In this document: positions 34,084 to 45,193 of the stretch, piece by piece | Layout: each line of letters begins with the position of its first letter | How positions within the stretch are numbered: the stretch's first letter is position 1 | Notes under the pieces: model-generated | What the model was told of the DNA's origin: nothing | The model's input: the letters and a program-made list of their open reading frames with translations, nothing else | Database searches by the model: none | Assembly: GCA_029706075.1 (NCBI GenBank) | Contig: JAINUG010000260.1 | Location: 7,501-71,500, forward strand | DNA from: Aldrovandia affinis | Taxonomy: Eukaryota > Chordata > Actinopteri > Notacanthiformes > Halosauridae | Direction: 5' to 3' | Length of the DNA: 64,000 nt | Program-made: the position numbers and the translations under genes

Positions 34084-36612
34084 AACTATAATACAGGTCA
34101 CATAAGGCCATTCCCATTGAGACAAATTACGATACTTTTAGCAAATAATAACATGATTTTTTTTGTTGATGTATCTTCTTGTTTTACTTCATTTAATATT
34201 TTTTTTTCATTTTAGTTTTTTCCATCATTTTATTTGTTTTTTAAATACTGAGAGCGGCAGCTCCCGCCCCCACTGGCTTGGTCTTAAATCATGCACTATA
34301 CTGAATTGGCCTCAACACCATTCACAAAATTGTTAAAAAAATGGTCTTTTTTTAATTATTAAAATAAAACATTAAAAGAAATGTTTTCTATCACCATCGA
34401 CTACAGGGCAAAGTGTTAGACCCCTAACATACAAATAAACAACCATTTGAATATAGTTTGCTTGTTTTTTTTCCATTTAACTTAACAGACAATCTGTCAC
34501 CATTGTTGCAAAAATAAAGAAAAACAAAGTGATGCAGCCACGTAAGATTGCTGAACCAATGTCACATTTTTTTTTTTTTAAACACAATTGTTTTCCATTT
34601 TTATCTACCATTTTCTCCCTCTTGCCCCTTTTTGCGCCGTCTTTGTCTGTATTGAGTCTGTTTAATGTTAATGCACTGATATACAGAGAATGCTTAACAA
34701 GCATTCAAACACAAGTACCAGAGAGTGCCCCAACCCCACATCTCCTAAATATCACCGCCCCCCATTCCCTTCTCCCAACATATGACTTTCCTCTACCACC
34801 CCCCCCCCCCCCAAAAAATAAAACAAATTAGAGCCATATTTTAAAAGTTCGGGAATAACAGCAGAGGTGGCCACTCTCTCTTCAGCTTGAACGCAAGCAC
34901 AGTTTCTTCAAGTAAGAGTCATGCGGACCCCTGCAGTTTTGAAAGCAGTAGATGCAGGCATCACAGAGGGGGTGGGTGGCTTTGCAGACCTGGTGGGCGG
35001 GTGGGGGGAGGGGGGGGGTGTCAGACAGGACATTTGGCTACACAGGCCGGCCCGGGAATCCGATATTCCGAACGTCATGGAATTCTGCAGGTGCGTGAGG
35101 ACAGGGGGTAGATATGTGCACAAACGGGGTGAGGGACACCATACCACAACCTCACCCAAAATCAGACCGTCCATCCCCCCTGCTCTGCTCTGGCCTCGTT
35201 GTGGAAAGACGAGTTGGATTCACATAACAAACTCGAGGTAGGAGTTGAACCAGCGACCATGCAGGGGAGACTCGAACCCTGGATGCATGACACATTTGAA
35301 GGGACCAGCTGGCCAGGTTGACACAGGTTTGACTTTAATGTTACTGTGCCACAACCTAATCTATTCCTAAACACAAAGTGAAAAAATGCAATCTCCCAAT
35401 GTTCAAAAGCATTCTCCCAGTGTCTCCCACAAACAAATCTCCCAAATATGTCTGTTTATTGTGTTGACCCAACACAAAACTCTTGATCTCCCATAAGTCA
35501 ATCACATAGCTTTCCATGCTGTGAACAAGTGCCTAGGAATTCTGGGATAGCTAGCCAATTAATAGCAGACCTCAACTTTTTTTACTTTCCAGAACCACAT
35601 GCAAGCTTTGCGGGAAGGGATATCCTAAATTCTAGAATGTTATTTAAATAGGATACAAACAGAACCGTTACGCACAGCAGACTCAATGCCCCTAGATTTA
35701 AAATAACACAGTTAAGATCAAACATGAGTTCAGCAAAAGCAGCACTTGGTTTCCAGGTAACTTCATGTTGGAATGTTAGAGGTGTGATTCACCCGAATAA
35801 AAGGGAATGAATGTTAGGGATCAGATGATATACCAAAATAAAATTTTGCGAGGCAAAGGGTGTGACCTTTTTTATAAATTCCTATTGGTCCACACCTCAT
35901 TTCGATGTGCTTTTGTTTCTCAGTAATTTAAAGAGGTGTGGCCACAGCGATGATTTTGTCATAGTCTGTATAAAGCAACCATGCCTTACAATGAGGGAGA
36001 TTTGTGCAATTGTTTATCTAGTGATTTACACTTTAGTTTCTTTTTGTCAAACTTGCTCCCATTATCCAAGTACAGCTTTCAGTTTACATGCAATACTACA
36101 CAATCAAATAAATATCTGAGAAGGTCAAAGTTTATGGTCTCTTCTCAACATTGGGGACCCAAGGCTGAATATAAAGATGATGCAAAAAATAAACATGAAT
36201 ATGTGGGTAAACAGGGTATTAACCCGATACTGAAATTCAGGTAGGCTTGCAAGCGCTGAACAGCATGACTAATCAAATGCCAGTCCTACCTGTCCTAGGA
36301 TGCAACCAACTCCCTTTGTTATAGAATGTTAACCAAACACCAGGCTATTCAAGTGCCATCTCAGCTACAAACATTGTTGTGGTTTTAGCATTGGATGGTC
36401 CAGTACTGCAAAGGGTTACATGGCCCGGTTCCCTAGTATATTCTGGGATACAGTGTGTTTAACATTGCGGCTAAGAAAGACTTGGGTGAAAAATAGGTCA
36501 TTTAATATCTTATGTAATTAATAAATTCCATTGAGAGCCTTTGACATAATAATATAGTGCTGAAGAAAACATCTATGCTGCGCTACTGGACCTGTGTCCA
36601 CACCTTTAGTCC

Positions 36613-36618
36613 TTTATT
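36613..36618 (-). terminator. Candidate proximal polyadenylation signal
   Basis: The first AATAAA on the minus strand after the arhgap35 stop, about 3.3 kb downstream (CCTTGCAATAAAGGAC). The downstream GU-rich element is weak. Confidence 0.3.
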
Positions 36619-36652
36619 GCAAGGAGTCTATAGTCTGTAGTGCACGTGTTGG

Positions 36653-36667
36653 CCAGCAGGTGGCAGC
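36653..36667 (+). promoter_or_regulatory. CTCF-type motif
   Basis: CCAGCAGGTGGCAGC matches the CTCF core consensus at every position I can recall. CTCF binds such sites in insulators and loop anchors. The position, near the end of arhgap35, suits a domain boundary, but that is inference. Confidence 0.6.
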
Positions 36668-36795
36668 AGCAATGTGCTCTCACATGCCACAGTTGTGCAA
36701 TGTCTGAGCAAGGCTGCTGGGGAAATTGCACCATTTCTTTTTTTTAAATGAAGAATGAGCCGACAAAGGTGAATGGACCTTCAGGCTAGTGCTAG

Positions 36796-36838
36796 ACGCA
36801 CGCACGCACGCACGCAGACGCGCACACACACACACACA
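36796..36838. repeat. CGCA/CA microsatellite
   Basis: (CGCA)n passing into (CA)n within the putative 3' UTR. Confidence 0.9.
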
Positions 36839-37009
36839 GTGTCACTTTGTGCCAAGAAGAAAAGAGAACCAGCAGTATAACAGTAGTGTTCGACCCTGGA
36901 ATCTGAGTCTGTCTTTTAAATCAGCCGATTGCATTCGATGTAGCTTTGTTTTTAGCTTTTTAAATTGAGTTTTCCCACTAATTAATCCAGACGACAGTCT
37001 ACTGCACTC

Positions 37010-37275
37010 ATCACGAATCCTGCTGCCAACCTGCTTTAAGCTGCAGGGTTAGTTTTAATTGGGGCTTTTAGGATCAAACGGCAACGCGCCCCTTTATAGA
37101 CTCCTGCCTGGGCTAAATCTGGGCCGGCTCAGCCTGTCACCCTCTGCCAATCGATTCCATTGCAGGATTTCTCCCTCTTCTCGCTCGCTCTCCCCTTCTC
37201 CTCCCTTCTCTCTCTCTCTCTCTGTTTCAAACGCAGGCTTTTAATCATTAAACTGCTGACGATCAATTGCATTGT
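37010..37275. promoter_or_regulatory. Homeodomain-motif-rich segment
   Basis: TTTTAATTGGGGC, CCAATCGATTCC, TTAATCATTAA and GATCAATTGC occur within about 210 bases, around a short (CT)n. This may be a conserved non-coding element or conserved 3' UTR sequence. Confidence 0.3.
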
Positions 37276-39542
37276 CTAGAGACCAGAGAGGAGACGATTT
37301 GACTGGACCGTGATCGAGAGGCCTGTGACTCCACCCCCCCCATCTCCAACGTGACAGGGGAAACCAACGACGTGGCTGAGGCACCGCCCACTGAGCCCGT
37401 CTTCATGGCACCAAGGTGAGCCCGCTTTGCCCCCACAAGCCCAAGAGAAGCGCAGGAAAGCGTGTACTCTGTTGCCGTGGAGACACCCAGTGACGCAGGT
37501 GGTGTAAAGTCTCCATCCAAAACTCCAGTCGATGGATCAACAGCCTTTAGACCTTAGCCCTTAAAGCTCCCCCCCACTACAGACATGACAGGCTCTGTCA
37601 ACTTGTGTGGGTTTTCTGAAGGGAGCTGAATGCATTGTGGGATTTCTGGAGGACTGTAGTCAGACTGTAGCCTGAGCAACGTGCGACTGCACGCAGAGAC
37701 TCTGACAAACTGAAACCCGCCATTTGTGCAACGCCCTGCAGATCATGCGCAAACTGAAAACAAGCAGTCAGCCCTCCTCCCCGGTCTCCTTCTGTTCTAT
37801 TCCCCAGCATGAACGAGATAATACACGCCCTGTTAATGCGTTGACGTGACGACGTTATGCATTTACTGGAGCCCTTGGTGTGACAAAAATCACACAGGAG
37901 GAATACTTCACCTTCACACTGCGGCCCGCCTTGCTCTTCCTCTTCCTGTCCCCCCCAGCTCCTCCCCTCACTCCATAATCCCCCACGGCAACTCCAGTCA
38001 GCCCAAACCAAACTCCTCAATACACCAACACACCTTAGCTCAGTCGGCATGCTCCCAATGCAATCTGTGAATGGACCACACCCATAGACATGTTTCCAGT
38101 GTTATCTGTCCATTGTCTTTCAGTTCCAATACGTCAATGTCGTTCGGTCTAAACCACGACGCCAAACCTACAGGTTAGATCAACAGGATCTAACCTGCCA
38201 AAAGCCCCCAAGCCTGCATAAAGGGTCTGACCTTCCCAACCTCTGATTCACCTGCTGCTGCTAAACACATACGTCCAGGAGACACCCGGAACGGAAAATA
38301 CCCCACAGCGACCCACGTACACACTCACACATTGACTGGCCTCTCCAAAACGGTGGCAAAACAAAATGGGCACTCAGGGAAAAGGTCTCCCCACACCCTC
38401 ACCGCCAGAGCACAGCAGGGGACAGGGGCAGGAGACTGGGACAGGGCATGTTCTGGAGGTCATCTTAGCTCGCTCACATTCCTTCTCCAAGAGCATTTGT
38501 GTAATGTTCTGAGGCTAATAAAGTGCATACCCAGCAGCCCACCCCCTCCCACTTTCCAACTCCCCCCCCCCCCCCCCTCCCCTAGCTAGCTACCGGCCCT
38601 TGACCCAGGAAGTGTAAAGCCTTTGAAAACTGACACAGGAGATGGGACTTCCTGTGCGTTCTCAAACACGTCGCTGAATTCTGCAGGCGCAGGGGAGGCA
38701 TGTGACAAGTGACAAGTGACACCAACGAACCCAGAAGACTGATCCATCCCATAACTCCAAATTCCAGAGATAAAAAAAACAAAACAGCAGTAGGCAGGGC
38801 AGAGGAAAGAGGGAAACAAATAGAGAGTGGGGGGGGGGCAACAACAACAACAAAAAAAAGCTAAAAGCATTCTCTTTTAAAATGGTGTCTCTTCCCGCTC
38901 GCGGGTGAAGTATCAGCGGAGACGAATCAGTTTGAGGCCCAGCCGAATGTCCCAGGAATGTCCCAGGCAGGGCTCCCATCCACTTCTGTGAAACCAGGTT
39001 CAGTTTGGTGGGGTTTTGGGGCTGGGGCAGCGTGTGTTTATATTCGGGGAAGGGTCGGGAGGAGAGATAGTGGTCAGAGCTTCAGATTACCAGGTCCACA
39101 GTCCTCCTCGCCCTGCTGTCCCTCACACCAAGCCTGCAGTACCACACTGCCCCCTCGTTGGCTATGACCACCTCCCCGCCCTCCATGTAAAGAAGGAGGG
39201 GTTTGGGGTGGGGTCAAGGGTCAGGGAGGGATTAAAGAGCTGAGTGGAGGAGCTGGGGGTGGGGGCAAATTGTTTTAAAAGTTTATCAACAGGTCCAAAG
39301 CACACCTTCGCCCCCATCCGCCCAAACGCGTCACCAGCAAAGAGTCACATGACATAAGCCCAGTCGTGCTGCTGGGAAAATGGCCCCTGCAGGAAGAGTC
39401 GGATCCTCCCCCCTCTCCCACACCAGAAGTCCAGGGTGAGATGGCAGAGAGCACTCTCTGGACCACAGAAAGCTGAGAAAGAGGAGAGTCAAGGGAGGTG
39501 TGCAGGTTTTCGCCTTCGAGTTTTCAAGCATTTCGTGTCTTT

Positions 39543-39590
39543 GTGTGCAAGTGTGTGTGCGCGTGTGTGTGTGTGTGTGTGTGTGTGTAT
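39543..39590. repeat. GT microsatellite
   Basis: (GT)n of about 45 bases inside the putative 3' UTR. Confidence 0.95.
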
Positions 39591-39928
39591 GTAGGGGGAA
39601 GGTGGGGTGGTGGTGTGTTTCTAAGGCAGGTGGACCAGGGGACAGGAAGCAGTGAGGGAGAAACAAAAAACCATGAGAGAGCGTGAGAGGAAGGGGTCCG
39701 AGAAGACAGGTAAAGAGTTCTTTAAGTGGCTTGAGTGTTTCTCTCCTCCTCTCTCTCCATCCCCATCCCCCTCACTCTCTCTCTCTCTCTCTGCCCCCAC
39801 CAAGAAAATAAATGTCTGTATGCAAGTGTGAGGTCCAGCATTGTGGCAAGAATCATCCCCTCTCTCTCTTTCCTGTTCCTTCACACTCTCTCTCGGTCTC
39901 CCTCCCTCCCTCCCTCTCTCCCTCTCTC

Positions 39929-40334
39929 TCACAGCGTCTGTTGTTCGGTGGGGGCGTGGTGGGGGTGCAGCGTGGGCAGCAGGGACTGCAGAGGGGACTG
40001 AGGGGTGGCGGGCGGGGAGTGGGGCGGTGACTGCTGAGGGGGGGTGAAAGGCGTGGTGGCGGCGGGCGTGGCGTAGCAGGAGGAGTAGGCGGAGCCTCCG
40101 GAGTAGGCGGTGGGGGAGGCGGGCAGTCCGTGCAGGCCGCTGGGCGTCTCCACGAGGGGCTGATTGTAGAAGAAGAATGCACACTGGTGGATGAAGTTCT
40201 CGATGATTGTCTGGTAGGTGCGGGTGGCGGTCAGTGCGTCCATGGTGGTGAAGTCCGGCCGCATCAGCGTGGGCCAGAAGCAGATGGACAGGTTCTCACA
40301 AGTCATCAGGTTCAACCGGTTATTCTGGCTCACC
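39929..40334 (-). CDS. arhgap35: arhgap35 last coding exon (RhoGAP end and C-terminal tail)
   Basis: The exon starts after CTCCAG at 40335-40340 in phase 2 and ends with TGA at 39929-39931, giving 135 codons including the stop. It first encodes the end of the RhoGAP domain, with [20 protein letters not shown] and [16 protein letters not shown]. The rest is a proline-rich tail with serial SP/TP motifs ([20 protein letters not shown], then LLPTL) and the ending EQQTL. The tail matches p190A rather than p190B, which ends differently. In mammals this tail is phosphorylated by GSK-3beta and ERK and limits GAP activity at protrusions. The exon is intact. Whether it is the a or b teleost copy is not resolved. 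Confidence 0.96.
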
Positions 40335-40674
40335 CTGGAGGGAGGAAGCACAGGGTTACACGTCTGCGCTGCATGCTACACCTGCTACGCACCACACACA
40401 CACACACACGCACACACGCACACACACACACACACGCACACACGCACACACACACACACACACACACGCACACACACACAGCACATTTACTGCATTAGCA
40501 TCACAGGCATTTTACGCGACGTGAAAGCAGCAGAACCACAGTCAAAACCATTCAAAACAGTCAGAGCTTTCTCAGGCCTAAAGAAGCTCAACTCCTGTGG
40601 AATGAACCCGGGGCCCTGATGGAGGTGGGAGGGGGCCACAGTGGGCGTGTCGCAGCACTATGAGCCGCACTCAC
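40335..40674 (-). other. arhgap35 intron 5 with CA microsatellite
   Basis: This 340-base intron has a donor GTGAGTG and acceptor CTCCAG on the minus strand. A (CA)n array with CG interruptions fills about 40389-40482, some 55 bases upstream of the acceptor, leaving little room for a branch point and polypyrimidine tract. Confidence 0.9.
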
Positions 40675-40780
40675 TTGTTCAAGTGGCTGATGACGTATTT
40701 GAAGACGTCGTAATTTTCACGCGGGAACTTCCGCAACACCTCCTTCATGATCTGCATCTTCTGGTCTCTGTCGTTAATCT
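40675..40780 (-). CDS. arhgap35: arhgap35 coding exon, RhoGAP domain middle
   Basis: It starts after CCCTGCAG (phase 1) and ends AACAA|GTGAGTG (phase 2), 106 bases. It encodes [20 protein letters not shown], then [16 protein letters not shown]. These helices of the RhoGAP fold precede the conserved NLMT segment in the next exon. Frame and both splice sites are intact and agree in phase with neighbours. Confidence 0.96.
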
Positions 40781-40882
40781 CTGCAGGGAGGAGAGTGTGG
40801 TGAGACACGAGCGTATACACACACACACACACACACATATACATCCATCACAGTGGGTATACAAAATATTCATGCCATTTTT

Positions 40883-40933
40883 GCCCAGCCCAGCCCAGCC
40901 CAGCCCAGCCCAGCCCAGCCCAGCCCAGCCCAG
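40883..40933. repeat. CCCAG pentanucleotide repeat
   Basis: Ten or so perfect units of CCCAG, read GGCTG on the gene strand, about 100 bases upstream of the exon acceptor at 40780/40781. Confidence 0.97.
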
Positions 40934-41959
40934 GTGCCCGTTGAGGGGTGACAGTCACGGCTACGCTGTGTGAACCTGTTGTCAAAACAGCGCATGTCCT
41001 GCTCAGCCCGGGTTAAATGTTTACAAGAAAGCAGGAGGGCTGGCCGTGTGTTCTGAATATGAACGTGTGATGTCACTTCCTGTAGGTTTAATGCCTGTAT
41101 AACACACAGCACTGCGATAAAGTGTCTGTTTAAAGGATGCTTAACCTAGCGAGAAGATAAAATAAATAATAAATAAAACAAAGGTGAAAAGGCAAGCACT
41201 CACTTGCAGGTAACATAGTAGTTTAATAATTGTGTTTATGCACAATGGCCCGTCACACAAATGTTTAGTGTATCGCTCACAAAGTTGATGCCAATCACGC
41301 CAGCAAAGCCTCGCTTCTATAAAACGAACGAGGGGGACAGGTGTTTATCTGTCACATTGGGCCAGTTGTTTTTCTCCATGCATGCTCTGTGCATGGGCCT
41401 CTGATTGGCCCTGGCCTTAACTGCTGGATCACAGCTGGTAGACCAGAGGCAAATGTTCAATGAAATGTGGTACAAACATCCCCGTTTGTACCACCGTGCA
41501 ATGCCACTGTACATACAAAGTTCCTATTGTTTCTTTCTGTCCGTCAATGAATACAACCGATGATCATAATCTTGCTTATTATAACAGCTCTATTTAATTA
41601 AGCAGATTAAATGGACATTTATATTTAAGAACGTTACAGACATAATATGACAAAATGAGCAAAAGGCAATTAAGGAAATATAAATTGCACCGGTAAAAAA
41701 CATGTACGCATACAAAAGCGCACACATTATGCACACGCGCTCACGCGTTCTCCCTCCCTCCCTCCCTCGCTCGCTCGCTCGCTGGCTGGGTACACTGAAC
41801 AATGGCATCAGTGAGTCAGACATGCTTACATCACCCGTCACATACAGACAGCCCTGTATCTCCCCTCTCTCCTCTCTCTCTCTCTCTCTCCACGTGACCC
41901 AAGATGACAGATGTGCACTTCCCCAGTCACAAACACTGATGTCATCGCCACAGCACACA

Positions 41960-42165
41960 GAGAGACAGGGCAGTGGCGAGGCACAGCGGCTCGAGGGGTT
42001 TGACTCTGGGGTTGCAGGTTTGACTCCTTGGCGTGACCCTGCGGTCGCATCCCTGAGCAAGGTGCATAATCATGAACTTCAGTAAAAATACAGCTGCATT
42101 CATGGAAAAAATGAAATGCAACCTAAGTAAATCACTCCGGATAAGGCTAAGAAAATCAATGCTGC
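41960..42165 (+). mobile_element. Diverged SINE family A copy
   Basis: GGTTGCAGGTTTGACTCC (decayed B box), CCTGAGCAAGGTGCATAA, CTTCAGTAAAAATACAGCTG and CACTCCGGATAAGGCTAAG follow the order of the full-length family A SINE. It is opposite in orientation to the host gene. Confidence 0.7.
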
Positions 42166-42267
42166 AAAAAATAATAACCGTTCTCATTGTATGACAGGTT
42201 TTGTGGGATGAATGTCAGCAATGTCAATGATTAGACTGTAACTTACTGCTCGATCCATTGTGTTGAT

Positions 42268-42432
42268 GAGCAGTTGATTAATGAAATCAGGCATGTTAGT
42301 ATAGGGATTCATGAAATCAGACGTGTTAGTACATGGATTGGTGAAATCAGGTGTGTTAGTCAAGGGATTCATGAAATCAGGTGTGTTAGTATATAGATTG
42401 GTGAAATCAGGTGTGTTAGTGAAGGGCTGGGA
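42268..42432. repeat. 30-bp minisatellite, about 5.5 units
   Basis: The unit GAAATCAGGTGTGTTAGT plus a variable 12-base ATGGATTGGT-like spacer. Spacers alternate between ATTCAT and ATTGGT forms, hinting at a 60-bp higher-order unit. The 30-base period keeps a minus frame open with TNTPDF repeats, which is not evidence of coding. Confidence 0.9.
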
Positions 42433-43856
42433 CAAAAGTCTGCACACCCAGTAGATTTCACCCTTTAGACAGTAGTAAAACTCCTGCAGATTCCTGAAAG
42501 TTTTAAAATCTTCCTTCATCCGATTGCACATTTTGGTTAGAAACATGTTTCGTTGGAAATTATCAGCTATCTGCAGGTATATTTTCATATTTTTTGTCTG
42601 TCTGACACTGCCAAAGTTATCATCTTAAAACTACATAATGTATCTGCAATTTCAAATATCACTTTCCTTATCTGCACTAAAATGTTTAGAATTGAGGCCG
42701 GTCAATGTACCATGAAGCCATAGCCATAGTAATATAAACTAGAAAACAAATGACTAAGACACTATTCTTTCTTTTTCTCTTTAGTTTGTTAGTTGCAAAC
42801 ACAGCCGTAAAAGCACGCCCAACGATTCACAAACCAACTACACTGACATCCAAATATTTGCTTGACAGCTTTCTCATTTAAAATCAACACCTCGCCAACT
42901 CCGCGATCTGTTGCCCGTTTTTTCGCACAGAAGCGGAGATTTAAACCCTGCGGACCAACAGAGGAATGAATACATGTATAATCAGGAATACGCTCCATCA
43001 AATGCTGCAGGGTGGAACGACGAATGATGAGGTAGCGCCTATATACCAGACATTACGGTAAGTGAAGACGAGCTCCACAAGGACAGAAACTCTGAGCCGA
43101 TAAAGAGAGCCTGCCAAGCAGAGAGCAGCGGGCAGCCGCAGGAGGATTCTGGGAAATGAGAGGCAGCAGGTGACCGTACCTTTGGACTCGTTGCCTCACG
43201 CGCCCCGGCCCCCACCCAACCTTCTCTTTTTATGCCTTTTTTACGAGGCCTCATCTAGCGATTTCTACTCCGGACAAAACCGCCAGCCTTTTCACGGCTG
43301 ATAGCTTTCCGCTGTGCGGCAGTGGAGGGAGAGAGAGAGAAAGAGAGGAAAAAAAGAGGGCCGCAGAATTACTGGTGCCCTCTGGAGCCATGTTTGGATA
43401 AGCCATGTCTTCAATCTTTCAGCTGTCCGTCTCCACGGCTGAGTGTTAGTGCCTGGAAACAAAAGAAAAGAAAAGGGGGGGCAGGGGGGGGGCATAGTCA
43501 CCCCGCACGCCTCATCTGTGCAGCAGAGAGCGAGTGAGCCAGTGTGTTTGTGCTTTACAACGTATTCATTGTAAATGGTGGGGGGTAGTGTATGGAGCAT
43601 AAACAGCGCTTCCGTCTCATGTTCTGCATCTTCACAAGCCTGGTCTTTGTAGTCACTACTCTTTCCTTCATGCCACAACCCATTTCCCCCCCAACACGCA
43701 CGCACCTGCCGTGTACATCCTTAATTTCAGGCCCCCATGCTCTACTCTGCACCAAACAATTGAACCCAGATCAGATTCGGCACAAAATGAATGGGTTTCG
43801 ATTTAAAAGCTTGGTAGGCTGATCCTGGATCAGGTGATGAGGGCAGGAAATATCTT

Positions 43857-44360
43857 GTGCTTCTTTCCCCCCCTCTCCATCTGCCCTTTTGTCCTGCCCT
43901 ATCCCTCCCTCTGTCCCACCATCCCTCTATCCTGCCCCATCTCCCCTCCTCCACCCTGCCCCATCTCCCCCTCCTCCACCCCCCCATCTCCCCCTCCTCC
44001 ACCCTGCCCCATCTACCCCCTCCATCTCCCCCTCCTCCACCCTGCCCCATCTACCCCTTCCATCTCCCCCTCCTCCACCCTGCCCCATCTACCCACTTCC
44101 ATCTACCCCTCCTCCACCCTGCCCCATCTACCCCTCCTCCACCCTGCCCCATCTACCCACTTCCATCTACCCCTCCTCCACCCTGCCCCATCTACCCCTC
44201 CTCCACCCTGCCCCATCTACCCACTTCCATCTCCCCCTCCTCCACTCCTGCACCCGTCCAGGCCCCCGTCTGGTCCAATCTCCTCCACCCTCCCTCCGTC
44301 CCACCATCCCTTCCTCGTACTCCATCTCCCGTTCAGCCCCTCTCCACCCAGTCCCATCTC
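43857..44360. repeat. C/CT-rich minisatellite next to an arhgap35 donor
   Basis: Repeats of CCCCTCCTCCACCCTGCCCC with ATCTACCC(A)CTTCCATCT spacers. On the gene strand it is a G-rich purine array beginning some 20-150 bases into intron 4. The 193-260 codon proline/serine frames here are artefacts of the repeat. Confidence 0.9.
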
Positions 44361-44380
44361 CCCCTCACCCCATCTCTTAC

Positions 44381-44512
44381 TGTGGGCCTCCACCAGCTCC
44401 ACCTGTGTAACGTAGGGCACCAGCGGCTCGGGGAGCTCAGAGAAGAAGCTCTTCATGGCTCCCGCCACCGTGTTCACAGTGAAGTCCTTCTCTACCAGGT
44501 CCAGGCTGTGAT
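44381..44512 (-). CDS. arhgap35: arhgap35 coding exon, RhoGAP domain
   Basis: The 132-base exon starts after CTCTGCAG (phase 1) and ends CCCACA|GTAAGAG (phase 1). It encodes [34 protein letters not shown] and [10 protein letters not shown]. The segment [18 protein letters not shown] is a hallmark of the RhoGAP fold and lies at the Rho-binding surface. It is intact. An unusual G-rich minisatellite follows in the intron. Confidence 0.97.
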
Positions 44513-44867
44513 CTGCAGAGAGAGGGAGGGGAAGAGAAGGCCATTACTGACCTTTCATCCTAAAATCCATCTGTCCACTAATAATAAGGTAAAAATAAAC
44601 AAACTACAAAACAGCACTGCATTATGGGAAGTTGTCTAGCAAACATTTGGATTGGTAAGTATTCTTAGGAGTATTCTATCAAATGTAAATTTTCCACAGA
44701 GTTCCGCTTTACGATCCATCCCGTACTTCTCGATCACATGCAAAACTGTGCCACCCACTAAAACCAGACCCACCAACCACTGGCAACTTGGCTGCCACCT
44801 CCCTGGTCCCTGTGGGTGACATCATCACTACGAGACGTGAGCAGAGAGTGAGCCAAGTATGGATGCA
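44513..44867. other. Intron 3, distal part; no feature seen
   Basis: Unique intronic sequence. A GCATTATGGGA motif near 44608 is one of several TTCTGGGA-like strings in the window. Confidence 0.5.
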
Positions 44868-45167
44868 CGTGGGCCTGGAGGATAGCGTAGCGGTCTAACG
44901 CACCACACTTTGGCTGGTCCAGTGTGGTGTGCGCTGCCTGTGAGGGACGCGGTTCGAAACCCGTGTCTCTACCAGACCGGCCCTGGTCGTCAGCCCCGAT
45001 CGGGGGCGGCATTTGGCTGTCCGCCCCAGGGGGAGTGGGGAGGGAGAGCCGGATCGGGGGAAAGCGGAGGTCGCTGCCCATGGAGAATTAGCTCGAAATA
45101 AATGGAGGGTGTAATTGGCTACTAAATTGGGAGAAAAATGGAAAAAATCTGAAACAAATCATCCTTT
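44868..45167 (+). mobile_element. tRNA-derived SINE, family C, with target duplication
   Basis: It is flanked by AAGTATGGATGCA at 44855-44867 and 45168-45180, a 13-bp perfect target-site duplication. Inside are GGATAGCGTAGCGGTC (A-box region), GCGGTTCGAAACC (perfect B box), a GC-rich body with GGCTGTCCGCCCCAGGGGG, and the tail ATTGGCTACTAAATTGGGAG followed by A-rich sequence. It is antisense to arhgap35. The intact duplication suggests a fairly recent insertion. Confidence 0.9.
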
Positions 45168-45193
45168 AAGTATGGATGCATATGTAGTATGTA

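Larger units (their letters stand above)
34055..39928 (-). other. arhgap35: Probable 3' UTR of arhgap35
   Basis: The stretch downstream of the arhgap35 stop contains no recognised SINE, LINE or DNA element, unlike the DNA on either side. It ends near a minus-strand AATAAA at 34078-34083 that is followed by a T-rich, GT-containing stretch. A shorter alternative would use AATAAA at 36613-36618. Known p190A transcripts have multi-kilobase 3' UTRs. Its full extent is inferred, and internal GC-rich blocks (34950-35110, 37070-37200) could equally be regulatory DNA. Confidence 0.45.
40781..44380 (-). other. arhgap35 intron 4
   Basis: A 3.6-kb intron with donor A|GTAAGAG. It holds a CCCAG pentamer array, SINE-like DNA, a 30-bp minisatellite and a CT-rich minisatellite, listed separately. 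An additional GC/AT boundary region at 43040-43480 contains a CTCF-like CCAGAGGGCACC on the minus strand near 43380. Confidence 0.9.

Noticed and set aside
42184..42588. Repeat protein with TNTPDF units
   Set aside because: It is the reading of a 30-bp minisatellite, with no flanking exon signals.
43834..44639. Overlapping 173-260 codon proline/serine ORFs
   Set aside because: They come from a C/CT-rich minisatellite read in three frames, and overlap the true arhgap35 exon on the opposite strand.
44868..45167. tRNA gene suggested by A and B boxes
   Set aside because: The cloverleaf does not continue, and target duplications and a shared 3' tail mark it as a SINE. The same holds for families A and B.
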